This document shows, in pieces, positions 1-8,203 of a stretch of 64,000 bases of DNA. The first letter of the stretch is position 1, and each line of letters begins with the position of its first letter. Under the pieces are notes generated by a model. That model ran no database searches. It worked only from the letters and a program-made list of their open reading frames with translations, and was not told where the DNA came from. Made by a program: the position numbers and the translations under genes. The stretch lies in the NCBI RefSeq assembly GCF_001665535.1, contig NZ_LZSQ01000123.1, forward strand, positions 186,001 through 250,000, given 5' to 3'. The stretch is from Mycobacterium sp. 852002-51961_SCH5331710 (GTDB taxonomy: Bacteria; Actinomycetota; Actinomycetes; Mycobacteriales; Mycobacteriaceae).

Positions 1-511
1 GCAGGTCGATGGCCACGGCACGGCGCTGCGCGGTCGGCTCGGCGCCGAAGTCGGCCAGCGTCTGGCTCTTGAACGCGATGACCTCGGGCTGGTCGATCTC
101 GTAGACCGTCGTCCCGGCGGGCCAGGCCAACCGGTACGCCCGCGCGTCGAGACCCGACGCCAGGATCACTGCCTGTCGGATGCCCGCCTCGCCCGCTCCC
201 GTTGAATCGCCACCTCCGGTGGCGGCGAGAAAGAACTCGTCGAAAAATTTGGTGCGCACCGCCATGTTGTCGGTCATCCGCGCCATACCGACCGCCGCAT
301 TGTCCGTGTCGAGATCCTCGAGCTTGAGCTCGCCGCTGGCGAGGCGCGTGAAGAAGTCGACACCGACGGCGCGCACCAACGGTTCGGCGTAGGGGTCGGA
401 GATCAGCGGGTCGTCGCCGGTGCTGGCGATCGCCCGCGCGGCCGCGACCATGGTCGCGGTGGCGCCGACGCTCGATGCGAGGTCCCAGGTGTCGTTGTCG
501 GTACGTGCCAT
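1..511 (-). CDS. SAM-dependent methyltransferase (TIGR00027-type), 3' part cut by window
   Basis: The reverse-strand reading frame starts at the ATG at 511 (MARTDNDTWDLASSVG) and runs off the left edge, so about 170 N-terminal residues are visible. The N-terminal region with DPYAEPLVRAVGVDFF and the motif ILASGLDARAYRLAWP match the mycobacterial family of putative class I SAM-dependent methyltransferases (TIGR00027, leucine carboxyl methyltransferase-like); DARAYRL is its typical cofactor loop. An AGGAG sequence lies just upstream of the start. The substrate is unknown; these proteins form a large paralogous family in mycobacteria. It is divergent from secY across a 265-bp spacer. Confidence 0.85.
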   Translation of the reverse strand, partial: MARTDNDTWDLASSVGATATMVAAARAIASTGDDPLISDPYAEPLVRAVGVDFFTRLASGELKLEDLDTDNAAVGMARMTDNMAVRTKFFDEFFLAATGGGDSTGAGEAGIRQAVILASGLDARAYRLAWPAGTTVYEIDQPEVIAFKSQTLADFGAEPTAQRRAVAIDL

Positions 512-776
512 CTATCGCTCCTGACGTTATTAATTAGCGGATATAACGAGATTGGGTCCACGGTATGTTCCCGGGCTGAGAAGACGCTGTGAGGGCGGGA
601 CGATCAGCGGGATGCGGGCCAACGGGGTCCCAACTGTTACTCTCGTAGACTGTTTGACGGGTAACTCTGCAGGCTGCGCGCTTGACGGGGGTCCGCACAC
701 GACTTAACCAAGACGCTGGTCGAATCCAGCCCCATCCGCACGCCGCGATCAACAGGCCGGCTGCGCAGGAGGAAGA
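512..776. promoter_or_regulatory. Divergent intergenic region upstream of secY
   Basis: This 265-bp spacer separates the reverse methyltransferase gene from secY. It holds two TTGACG hexamers on the plus strand (654-659 and 682-687); the second is followed after 16 bp by TTAACC, a weak -10. A TAGACT hexamer lies at 646-651. The region next to the methyltransferase (530-555) is AT-rich and can carry its promoter. Function is inferred from position and hexamer similarity only. Confidence 0.35.
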
Positions 777-2117
777 GTGCTTTCGGCTTTCATCTCTTCA
801 CTCAGGACGGTCGACCTGAGGCGAAAGATCCTGTTCACCCTGGGCATCGTGATCCTTTACCGGGTCGGTGCCTCGATCCCGTCTCCCGGAGTGAACTACC
901 CGAATGTGCAGCAGTGCATCGCGGAGGTCACCGGCGGTGAGTCCGGACAGATCTACTCGCTGATCAACCTGTTCTCCGGTGGCGCGCTGCTGCAGCTGTC
1001 GGTGTTCGCCGTCGGTGTGATGCCCTACATCACCGCGAGCATCATCGTGCAGTTGTTGACCGTGGTGATTCCGCGGTTCGAGCAGCTCCGTAAGGAAGGC
1101 CAGTCCGGTCAGGCCAAGATGACGCAGTACACGCGCTATCTGGCCGTTGCGCTGGCGATCCTGCAGAGCACCAGCATCGTGGCGCTCGCCGCGAACGGCG
1201 GCCTGCTTCAGGGCTGCTCGCTGGACATCATCCAGGGCCAGCACGAGGGTCTGAACATCTTCACGCTCGTCGTGATGGTGCTCGTGATGACCGCGGGCGC
1301 GGCGCTGGTGATGTGGATGGGCGAGCTGGTCACCGAGCGCGGCATCGGCAACGGCATGTCGCTGATCATCTTCGCGAGCATCGCCTCCGCGATTCCGGCC
1401 GAGGGCAAGACCATCCTCGACAGCCGCGGCGGGCTGGTCTTCGCCCTGGTCTGCGCGGGCGCGTTGGCGATCATCATCGGCGTGGTGTTCGTCGAACAGG
1501 GCCAGCGCCGGATCCCCGTCCAGTACGCCAAACGGATGGTCGGCCGCAAGATGTACGGCGGCACGTCGACGTATCTACCGTTGAAGGTCAACCAGGCCGG
1601 CGTCATCCCGGTGATCTTCGCCTCGTCGCTGATATACATCCCGCAGCTCATCACGCAGCTCATCCAGAGTGGGAGCTCCAACCCGAACAGCAACAGCTGG
1701 TGGAGCACCTTCGTCGCGAGCTACCTGACCGACCCGAGCAGCCCGGCCTACATCGCGATCTACTTCGGGCTGATCGTGTTCTTCACCTACTTCTACGTGT
1801 CCATCACGTTCAACCCCGATGAGCGGGCCGACGAGATGAAGAAGTTCGGCGGCTTCATCCCCGGCATCCGGCCAGGCAAGCCGACCGCAGACTACCTGCG
1901 CTACGTGCTGAGCCGGATCACCCTGCCAGGTTCGATCTACCTGGGTCTGATCGCGGTCCTACCCAACCTGTTCCTCTCCGTCGGGAGCAGCGGGCCGGTG
2001 CAGAACCTGCCGTTCGGTGGTGTGGGCGTTCTGATCCTGGTCGGCGTCGGCTTGGATACCGTGAAACAGATCGAGAGCCAGCTGATGCAGCGTAATTACG
2101 AAGGGTTCCTGAAGTGA
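777..2117 (+). CDS. secY: Preprotein translocase subunit SecY
   Basis: The 446-residue polytopic membrane protein has the SecY pattern: N-terminal amphipathic start (LRRKILFTLGIVILYRVGA), ten hydrophobic helices, and the cytosolic loop NPDERADEMKKFGGFIPGIR with its conserved arginine. It forms the SecYEG channel that exports unfolded proteins across the plasma membrane. The GTG start at 777 is preceded by AGGAGGAAG at 767-775. The stop overlaps the adk start (GTGA), so secY, adk and map are probably co-translated, as is usual at the end of the spc operon. Confidence 0.98.
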   Translation: MLSAFISSLRTVDLRRKILFTLGIVILYRVGASIPSPGVNYPNVQQCIAEVTGGESGQIYSLINLFSGGALLQLSVFAVGVMPYITASIIVQLLTVVIPRFEQLRKEGQSGQAKMTQYTRYLAVALAILQSTSIVALAANGGLLQGCSLDIIQGQHEGLNIFTLVVMVLVMTAGAALVMWMGELVTERGIGNGMSLIIFASIASAIPAEGKTILDSRGGLVFALVCAGALAIIIGVVFVEQGQRRIPVQYAKRMVGRKMYGGTSTYLPLKVNQAGVIPVIFASSLIYIPQLITQLIQSGSSNPNSNSWWSTFVASYLTDPSSPAYIAIYFGLIVFFTYFYVSITFNPDERADEMKKFGGFIPGIRPGKPTADYLRYVLSRITLPGSIYLGLIAVLPNLFLSVGSSGPVQNLPFGGVGVLILVGVGLDTVKQIESQLMQRNYEGFLK

Positions 2118-2662
2118 GAGTCGTTCTGCTCGGACCGCCCGGCGCCGGCAAGGGCACACAGGCACAGAAGCTCTCCGAGAAGCTCGGGATCCCGCAGATC
2201 TCGACCGGTGACCTCTTCCGCAAGAACATCGGCGACGGCACACCGCTGGGCGTGGAGGCCAAGAGGTACCTCGACGCCGGCGATCTGGTGCCCTCGGAGC
2301 TGACCAACAAGCTCGTCGAGGACCGCATCGAACAGGCCGACGCCGCCGACGGATTCATCCTCGACGGCTACCCGCGCTCGGTGGAACAGGCCAAGGCCCT
2401 CGACGAGATGCTGAAACGCCACAACACCAAGCTCGACGCGGTGCTGGAGTTCAAGGTTTCCGAGGACGAGCTGTTCAAGCGGCTCAAGTCCCGCGGCCGC
2501 GAAGACGACACCGAAGACGTGATCCGCAACCGCATGCAGGTCTACCGTGACGAGACCTATCCGCTGTTGGAGTACTACAGCGGCAACAACCTGCAGCAGG
2601 TCGACGCGGTCGGCGGCCTGGACGAGGTGTTCGCGCGGGCGCTGCAGGCGCTCGGTAAGTAG
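2114..2662 (+). CDS. adk: Adenylate kinase
   Basis: The protein catalyses ATP + AMP to 2 ADP. It is 182 residues long, the short mycobacterial form that lacks the zinc-type LID insertion. The P-loop GPPGAGKGTQ is at residues 7-16, the AMP-site segment is LDGYPRSVEQ, and the short LID is around SRGREDDTEDVIRNRMQVY. The GTG start overlaps the secY TGA by 4 bp, so translation is coupled. The next gene, map, begins 6 bp downstream; secY-adk-map is the classical order. Confidence 0.98.
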   Translation: MRVVLLGPPGAGKGTQAQKLSEKLGIPQISTGDLFRKNIGDGTPLGVEAKRYLDAGDLVPSELTNKLVEDRIEQADAADGFILDGYPRSVEQAKALDEMLKRHNTKLDAVLEFKVSEDELFKRLKSRGREDDTEDVIRNRMQVYRDETYPLLEYYSGNNLQQVDAVGGLDEVFARALQALGK

Positions 2663-2668
2663 TCCGGT

Positions 2669-3463
2669 ATGGGCCTGATGGGCCTGCGCGGCCGCAAGGT
2701 CGTTCCGCAGCGCACCCCCGGTGAACTCGACGCGATGAAGGTCGCCGGAGCCCTGGTGGCCTCCGCGCTGGCGGCGATGCGTGACGCCGCGGCTCCCGGG
2801 GTATCGACGCTGGCGCTCGACGAGATCGCCGAGTCGGTGATCCGCGACGGCGGCGGCGTGCCGTCCTTCCTCGGATACCACGGATATCCGGCCAGCATCT
2901 GCTCCTCGGTCAATGACCGTGTGGTGCACGGCATTCCGTCCTCGGACGAAACCCTCGCGCCCGGGGACCTGGTGTCCATCGACTGCGGGGCGATCGTCGA
3001 CGGCTGGCATGGGGATTCGGCGATCACGTTCGGGGTCGGGACGCTGATCCCGGTCGACGAAGCGTTGTCGCAGGCGACCAAGGAGGCCATGGAGGCCGGT
3101 GCCGCGGCGATGGTGCCCGGCAACCGGCTGACCGACGTCTCGCACGCCATCGAGACCGCGACGCGCGCCGCCGAGAAACGGTACGGCCGCGCGTTCGGCA
3201 TCGTGGACGGCTACGGCGGCCACGGCATCGGACGCGAGATGCACATGGACCCGTTCCTGCCCAATGAGGGTGCCCCGGGCCGCGGGCCGTATTTGGCGGT
3301 CGGCTCGGTGTTGGCCATCGAGCCGATGCTCACGCTCGGCACCACCAAGACGGTGGTCCTCGACGACGAGTGGACCGTCATCACCGCGGACGGCTCGCGC
3401 GCAGCGCACTGGGAGCACACGGTGGCCGTCACCGAAGACGGTCCGCGCATCCTCACCCGTTAG
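2669..3463 (+). CDS. map: Methionine aminopeptidase, type I
   Basis: This 264-residue enzyme removes the initiator methionine from nascent proteins. The pita-bread fold metal ligands can be seen: Asp residues in SIDCGAIVDGWHGDSAITF, His in GYGGHGIGREMHMDP, and Glu in AIEPMLTL and WEHTVAVTEDG. There is no N-terminal SH3-binding extension, so it corresponds to MapA, which also sits after adk in M. tuberculosis. A second in-frame ATG at 2678 is a possible alternative start; the upstream ATG at 2669 was kept because neither has a clear ribosome-binding site. Confidence 0.96.
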   Translation: MGLMGLRGRKVVPQRTPGELDAMKVAGALVASALAAMRDAAAPGVSTLALDEIAESVIRDGGGVPSFLGYHGYPASICSSVNDRVVHGIPSSDETLAPGDLVSIDCGAIVDGWHGDSAITFGVGTLIPVDEALSQATKEAMEAGAAAMVPGNRLTDVSHAIETATRAAEKRYGRAFGIVDGYGGHGIGREMHMDPFLPNEGAPGRGPYLAVGSVLAIEPMLTLGTTKTVVLDDEWTVITADGSRAAHWEHTVAVTEDGPRILTR

Positions 3464-3482
3464 CGCTGACAAGCGCGAATAC

Positions 3483-3510
3483 TGAACCGGACGACCGCCA
3501 ACCTCGTGTC
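3483..3510 (+). promoter_or_regulatory. SigL-type promoter of sigL
   Basis: TGAACC (3483-3488) is separated by exactly 16 bp from CGTGTC (3505-3510). This agrees with the published mycobacterial SigL consensus as I remember it, TGAACC-N16-18-CGTgt. It lies just upstream of sigL and a GGAGG ribosome-binding site at 3517-3521. It implies autoregulation of sigL-rslA. Motif similarity is seen; SigL binding is inferred. Confidence 0.75.
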
Positions 3511-3527
3511 TACAGCGGAGGTTGATA

Positions 3528-4043
3528 TTGGACGACCCGGAAGCGACCGTGATGCGGGTGCTCTACGCGGAGCACGCCGCCGCGATATGGCGCTATGCGG
3601 TGCGGCTGACGGGCGATACGGCCCGGGCGGAGGACGTCGTGCAGGAAACGCTACTGCGGGCGTGGCGGCACCCCGAGGTGACGGCCGACGCCTCGAGATC
3701 GGCGCGGGCGTGGCTGTTCACGGTGGCCCGCAACCTCATCATCGACGAAGCGCGCAGCGCCCGGTTCCGCAGCGAGTCGGGCACCGCCGATATGGAAACG
3801 ACCGCGGACCGGCCCGGGCCTGACGAGGTGGAGGCTGCGTTGAACCGAATGATGCTCGGCGAAGCCATCGGTGAACTGTCCGAGGAGCATCGCGCAGTCA
3901 TCAGTCGCGCGTATTACCACGGCTGGAGCACGGCGCAGATCGCGGCCGATCTGCACATCGCGGAAGGAACCGTGAAGTCGCGGCTCCACTACGGGGTGCG
4001 TGCGCTCAAGCTCCGGCTGGAGGAGATGGGGGTGACACCGTGA
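3528..4043 (+). CDS. sigL: ECF RNA polymerase sigma factor SigL
   Basis: This ECF sigma factor has region 2 around LYAEHAAAIWRYAVRLTGD and EDVVQETLLRAWRHPE, and a region 4 helix-turn-helix at LSEEHRAVISRAYYHGWSTAQIAADLHIAEGTVKSRLHY. Sequence and position (map-sigL-rslA) match M. tuberculosis SigL, which controls polyketide and cell-envelope genes. The start is ambiguous: a TTG at 3522 sits on the ribosome-binding site, whereas the TTG at 3528 has GGAGG at 3517-3521 six bases upstream and was chosen; GTG 3549 or ATG 3552 are shorter options. The stop overlaps rslA (GTGA), indicating coupled synthesis of sigma and anti-sigma. Confidence 0.93.
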   Translation: MDDPEATVMRVLYAEHAAAIWRYAVRLTGDTARAEDVVQETLLRAWRHPEVTADASRSARAWLFTVARNLIIDEARSARFRSESGTADMETTADRPGPDEVEAALNRMMLGEAIGELSEEHRAVISRAYYHGWSTAQIAADLHIAEGTVKSRLHYGVRALKLRLEEMGVTP

Positions 4044-4765
4044 CGGCATTCGAACCGGCCCTGGGCCGGACGGACGACGATCGGTACGCGACATGGGACG
4101 CCGCCTACGTTCTGGGATCGCTCACCGAGGGGGAGCGCGGCGAGTACGAGGCGCATTTGGACGCATGTGAGCGCTGCGCGGCCGCCGTGGCCGAACTCAG
4201 TGGCATCCCCGCCTTGCTGAGCACGGTCGAACCCGCCGAGTTCGACGGCCTCGACCCGGCGCGGGCCGAACCGCCCGCCGAACTGCTGACCGGGCTGCTC
4301 GACACGGTGCGCGCGCGGCGCAGGCGCTCGCGGTGGCTGGCCTCGGCCGCCGTCGGTCTGGCCGCCGCGGTGCTGGCGATCGGGATCGTGATCGCGGTCC
4401 GTCCGGAGGCATTCGGGCTGCAGACCGGCACACCGCCCACGGCCTCGGGTCAGCAACTGGAGATGACCAAGGTGTCCGAGACGCCGATCAACGCGACCAT
4501 CTCGATGACGGGGTACGGCTGGGGCACCCGGATCGACATGGCGTGCACGTACGGCGATTGGGGCCGCCGCGATGCTCCGCCGCAGAACCTGGGGATGGTG
4601 GTCGTCGGCCATGACGGCAGCCGCAGCCAGGTGGCGACATGGCTGGGGCTCTCCGGTGCGACCGCGTTGCCGAGCGCCACCACGCCGATGCAGATGGACG
4701 AAATCGCTGCCGTGCAACTGGTTTCACCCGACTCCGGCAAAGTGCTTCTCGAGCGTTCGCTGTGA
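4040..4765 (+). CDS. rslA: Zinc-associated anti-sigma factor RslA
   Basis: This 241-residue membrane protein has the ZAS motif H-x3-C-x2-C (His39, Cys43, Cys46 in HLDACERC) in a cytosolic N-terminal domain, one transmembrane helix around WLASAAVGLAAAVLAIGIVI, and an extracytoplasmic C-terminal domain of RskA type. By family, oxidation of the zinc-site cysteines releases SigL. It overlaps sigL by 4 bp. A second SigL-like promoter follows after its stop, upstream of the four-gene cluster. Confidence 0.93.
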   Translation: MTAFEPALGRTDDDRYATWDAAYVLGSLTEGERGEYEAHLDACERCAAAVAELSGIPALLSTVEPAEFDGLDPARAEPPAELLTGLLDTVRARRRRSRWLASAAVGLAAAVLAIGIVIAVRPEAFGLQTGTPPTASGQQLEMTKVSETPINATISMTGYGWGTRIDMACTYGDWGRRDAPPQNLGMVVVGHDGSRSQVATWLGLSGATALPSATTPMQMDEIAAVQLVSPDSGKVLLERSL

Positions 4766-4779
4766 ATTCGCTGAACAGA

Positions 4780-4807
4780 TGAACTCCACCGGCCCGCGCA
4801 CCGTGTC
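4780..4807 (+). promoter_or_regulatory. SigL-like promoter of the ThDP/KAS III/aminotransferase cluster
   Basis: TGAACT (4780-4785) and CGTGTC (4802-4807) are separated by 16 bp, the same architecture and an identical -10 as the promoter in front of sigL; only the last base of the -35 differs. It lies 28 bp before the ATG of the next gene and 14 bp after the rslA stop. The motif is seen; control by SigL is inferred. Confidence 0.65.
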
Positions 4808-4835
4808 ACTCGTGAAGTCCGAAAGCAGGTGAGCA

Positions 4836-6542
4836 ATGGGCCATCGGGTCGTCGACCACATCGTCGAGTACCTCGCGGCGATCGGAGTGCGCCATATCTT
4901 CGGTGTCGACGGCGCCAACATCGAGGATCTCTACGATGCGGCGTTCTTCCGTTCCGGCATCGACGCCGTGCTCGCCAAACACGAGTTCTCCGCCGCCACC
5001 ATGGCCGACGGCTACAGCCGTAGTGGCTGCGGCATCGGCGTGGTGGCCGCGACGTCGGGTGGCGGCGCGCTGAACACCGTTCCCGCGCTGGGCGAGGCCT
5101 TCGCGAGCCGAGTTCCCGTGCTGGCCCTGATCGGGCAGTCGCCGACCCCGCTCGACGGTCGCGGCGCGTTTCAGGACACCAGTGGGCGCAACGCGGCACT
5201 CGACGCACACGCGCTGTTCTCGGCGGTGTCCGTGCACTGCCGTCGGGTGACTGCGCCCGCCGACATCGTCGCCGCGCTGCCCGCCGCGATCGAGGCCGCG
5301 CGGACCCAGCGTGGACCGTCGGTCCTGCTGCTGCCCAAGGACATTCAGCAAGGCGAGGTGCCGGCCAACGGTGGCGTGGTGGTCGGTGAGCAGGCGGAGG
5401 TGCGCTCGGGCGACCCGCGGGTGATCGCGCGGGCGCTGCGCCGGGCCACGGGGCCGGTCACGATCATCGCGGGTGAACAGGTCGCGCGAGACGATGCGCG
5501 CGCAGAGCTGGAGGCGCTGCGCGCGGTTCTGCGCGCCCGGGTCGCGACCGTGCCCGATGCGAAGGATGTGGCGGGCACGCCGGGAATGGGTTCGTCGTCG
5601 GCGCTCGGCGTGACCGGTGTGATGGGGCGTCCGCACATCGCCGCCGCACTCGCCGGCAGCGCGGTGTGCCTGGTGGTGGGCACCAGGATGGCGGTGACGG
5701 CCCGCGCCGGTCTCGACGACGCACTGGCCTCGGTGCCCGTGTACTCGATCGGTGCCGCGCCACCGTATTTCGCGTGCACCCATGTGCACACCGAGGATCT
5801 TCGCGGCTCGCTGACGACGCTCACCGAAGCGCTGTCGGGTGCGGGCCGCCCTACCCACGTGCGGGTGCCCGAGACGGTGACGCCGTCCGAGCTGCGGCCG
5901 CCGACGCACCGCGGGCCGGGGATCCGGTACCGCGACGCGATGATCGCGCTCGATGCGGCGCTGCCCGACGGCGTGGACATCGTCGTCGACGCAGGCAACA
6001 TCGGGGCGGCGGCGATCCATCACCTGGCGGCGCGCCGTGACGGTCGCTTCGTCGTCGCGCTCGGCATGGGCGGAATGGGATACAGCTTCGGCGCCGCGAT
6101 CGGAATGGCGTTCGGCAGGGGCAGGCGCACGCTGGTGATCGCCGGCGACGGCAGCTTCCTCATGCACGGCATGGAGATCCACACCGCACGCGAGTACCAC
6201 CTACCCGTGACGTTCTGCCTGTTCGACAACCATGCGCACGCGATGTGCGTCACCCGCGAGCAGCGCTTCTACTCAGATCGCTACAGCTACAACCGGTTCG
6301 GGCCGAGTCGGCTGGGGGCGGGGCTCTCTGCGATGTTCCCGGGACTCCCGAGCGCCGATGTCGATGACATCGCGTCGCTTCCCGGCGCGCTCGGCGCAGC
6401 GCTGCAGGCCGACGGCCCCGCCGTCGTCAGCATCGAATGTTCCGCCGACGAGGTTCCGCCGTTCGCCGCGTTTCTCGACCAGGCCACCACCAAACCGCCC
6501 GCCGCAGAGGAGATTTCAAGCCATGTCGCTACCCGCCCTTGA
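4836..6542 (+). CDS. Thiamine-diphosphate-dependent enzyme (acetolactate synthase-like fold)
   Basis: The 568-residue protein has the three-domain layout of ThDP decarboxylases and carboligases. Glu50, in VLAKHEFSAATMADGYSRSG, is the catalytic glutamate that activates the thiazolium. The ThDP/Mg motif starts at GDGSF (residues 437-441) and ends at DN (464-465). It is not assignable to a known enzyme from sequence: acetolactate synthase, benzoylformate decarboxylase-like and other carboligase activities are possible, and no FAD role can be claimed. The ATG at 4836 has AGGTGAG upstream. It is the first gene of a tight four-gene cluster and its 3' end overlaps the next start by 20 bp. Confidence 0.85.
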   Translation: MGHRVVDHIVEYLAAIGVRHIFGVDGANIEDLYDAAFFRSGIDAVLAKHEFSAATMADGYSRSGCGIGVVAATSGGGALNTVPALGEAFASRVPVLALIGQSPTPLDGRGAFQDTSGRNAALDAHALFSAVSVHCRRVTAPADIVAALPAAIEAARTQRGPSVLLLPKDIQQGEVPANGGVVVGEQAEVRSGDPRVIARALRRATGPVTIIAGEQVARDDARAELEALRAVLRARVATVPDAKDVAGTPGMGSSSALGVTGVMGRPHIAAALAGSAVCLVVGTRMAVTARAGLDDALASVPVYSIGAAPPYFACTHVHTEDLRGSLTTLTEALSGAGRPTHVRVPETVTPSELRPPTHRGPGIRYRDAMIALDAALPDGVDIVVDAGNIGAAAIHHLAARRDGRFVVALGMGGMGYSFGAAIGMAFGRGRRTLVIAGDGSFLMHGMEIHTAREYHLPVTFCLFDNHAHAMCVTREQRFYSDRYSYNRFGPSRLGAGLSAMFPGLPSADVDDIASLPGALGAALQADGPAVVSIECSADEVPPFAAFLDQATTKPPAAEEISSHVATRP

Positions 6543-7188
6543 CGACATCACGGCCCACCGGGGCACCGCCGACCCGCTGGACGGCCTGATACGCGTCGAA
6601 ACGTCGCCGCGTGAGAAGGCGACGCCGATCATCATGGAGATGATGCGTTCGGTCTATCCGCACGACTACGTCTACGGCGAGTACTGCACCGTCAACGACT
6701 ACGTCGACTGTCCGCCCGACGAGCTGTTCGCGTACCTGTCCGATACCCGGTGTCTCGAGGAATGGACGTACAGCCTGCGCGGCTTCGCGCCCACCGAAGA
6801 ACCGGGACTGTGGGCGGCCTACGACCGGTTGGGTTCGCAGACACAGATTTTCACCCGCACGGTGGCGAACGAAGCCGCCATGACGGTGGACTACCACTGC
6901 GCGTGGGATCAGGGCAGGCATCTGTGGATGATCTACCTGATGCGCGTCGTCGACGCACGAGTCGTCCTCGACAAGCCGGGATCGGTCGTGCTGTGGACGA
7001 ACTGTCATCACCCGTTCTACGACCGAAACCCCTACCCGGAAACGGCCCCGCCCGAGCGGCCGGTCTGGGTCGGTGACTTCTGGGACATGTTCGGGGCCGG
7101 CCATCTGCTCGAGTTGCGCAATCTCAAGGCCATCGCCGAGTATCGGCACCGCAACGGCCTTCCCGTGACACCCGATTGGATGAGGTGA
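6523..7188 (+). CDS. START/SRPBCC-like protein
   Basis: This 221-residue soluble protein begins MSLPALDDITAHRG. The segment YVDCPPDELFAYLSDTRCLEEW is the typical beginning of a START/SRPBCC helix-grip domain (polyketide cyclase or lipid-binding type), followed by aromatic-rich strands such as TVDYHCAWDQGRHLWMIYL. The ATG at 6523 was chosen because GCAGAGGAG lies at 6504-6512; a longer frame starting inside the preceding gene is only an out-of-frame shadow. It may bind or cyclise a hydrophobic intermediate of the cluster. Its catalytic role, if any, cannot be read from the sequence. Confidence 0.8.
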   Translation: MSLPALDDITAHRGTADPLDGLIRVETSPREKATPIIMEMMRSVYPHDYVYGEYCTVNDYVDCPPDELFAYLSDTRCLEEWTYSLRGFAPTEEPGLWAAYDRLGSQTQIFTRTVANEAAMTVDYHCAWDQGRHLWMIYLMRVVDARVVLDKPGSVVLWTNCHHPFYDRNPYPETAPPERPVWVGDFWDMFGAGHLLELRNLKAIAEYRHRNGLPVTPDWMR

Positions 7189-7192
7189 ACCG

Positions 7193-8203
7193 ATGACCGT
7201 CAGCCTTCTCGACGTCTCGACGTACCTGCCCGGCGAACCGATCGGCGCCGAATACTATGCGCAGTTCGCCGAATCCGACGACCTGCGGGACAACCTGATG
7301 TTCCGCGCACCGCGATTCCGCCACCACGTAGCCCCCGACGAGACCGCCGTGGACATGGTCGAGCGTGCGGCCGCGGGCCTGATCGAACGTCACGGCCAGG
7401 ATGCGGTCGCGGGCGCGGACGTGTTGATCACCCACACGCAGATGCCCGATGTGCCGTTCTACGGAGGCGGCGGCGCCATGGCGCACCGGCTGGGCATGAA
7501 ACCGTCGTGGGTGCTCGATCTGCACAACGGCGGCTGCGCGGCGTTCGTGCTCGGCCTTCAGGTGGCGCGGCAGCTGTTGTCGTCCGGCGCCGGCCGCACG
7601 GCGCTGATCGCCGTCGCGCAGAACGCCGCCGGGCAGGCTTTCGACCAGCCGGGGGTCCGGCGCAAGGCGCAGGCGGCGGTGCCCGGCGACGGTGCGGCCG
7701 TCGGCCTCGTCGCATTGTCCGAGCAGTCGCCGATACTCGATGTCGAATGCCGTACGTACGGAGAGTTCGCCGGCGATATGACGGTCACCTCCGATCCGCC
7801 GCGAAAATGGTGGCAGCCCGGCCCAGGCGAGGGCTACATCGGCTTCACCGAGGGCAAGATCACCAAGGTGCTGGCGCGGGGCAACCGGCAGGTTCCCGAG
7901 GTGTCGTACGCCGTGTGCGACCGCATCGGAATCAAGCCACCCGACCTCGACGTGCTCGTCACCAATCAGCCGAACCGGGTGTTTCTGCGCAACTGGCGTG
8001 AAGCGCTCGAACTTCCCGCCGACCGTCACGTCGACACGTTCGACGAGTGCGGCAACCTGTTCGGCGCGGGCATTCCGATCAATCTGGATCGCGCGATCGG
8101 CACTGGCACGCTCAAGTCGGGTGACGTTGTCCTGATGGCCGCGTTCGCTCATGCCGGTGACTTCGCAGGCGCGGCCGCTGTGCGGTGGGGCGGCCGCGGC
8201 TGA
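7193..8203 (+). CDS. KAS III-like (FabH-like) thiolase-fold protein with altered active site
   Basis: The 336-residue protein has the beta-ketoacyl-ACP synthase III fold. The nucleophile Cys115 is in LHNGGCAAFVLGLQ, and the oxyanion Asn288 in CGNLFGAGIP corresponds to the FabH YGNTSAAS loop. The position of the catalytic His in the FabH HQAN motif is Asn258 here (NQPN). Loss of this His argues against ordinary decarboxylative condensation and is compatible with acyl transfer onto another nucleophile, as in other diverged KAS III proteins. It starts 4 bp after the START-like gene, and its TGA overlaps the next ATG. Confidence 0.87.
   Translation: MTVSLLDVSTYLPGEPIGAEYYAQFAESDDLRDNLMFRAPRFRHHVAPDETAVDMVERAAAGLIERHGQDAVAGADVLITHTQMPDVPFYGGGGAMAHRLGMKPSWVLDLHNGGCAAFVLGLQVARQLLSSGAGRTALIAVAQNAAGQAFDQPGVRRKAQAAVPGDGAAVGLVALSEQSPILDVECRTYGEFAGDMTVTSDPPRKWWQPGPGEGYIGFTEGKITKVLARGNRQVPEVSYAVCDRIGIKPPDLDVLVTNQPNRVFLRNWREALELPADRHVDTFDECGNLFGAGIPINLDRAIGTGTLKSGDVVLMAAFAHAGDFAGAAAVRWGGRG

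Noticed and set aside
2096..3472. 458-residue reverse-strand open frame
   Set aside because: It lies antisense to adk and map, its composition is typical of GC-rich shadow frames, and it has no recognisable domain.
4806..6200. 464-residue reverse-strand open frame
   Set aside because: It is antisense to the ThDP enzyme gene, which has clear motifs; the reverse protein is Arg/His-rich shadow.
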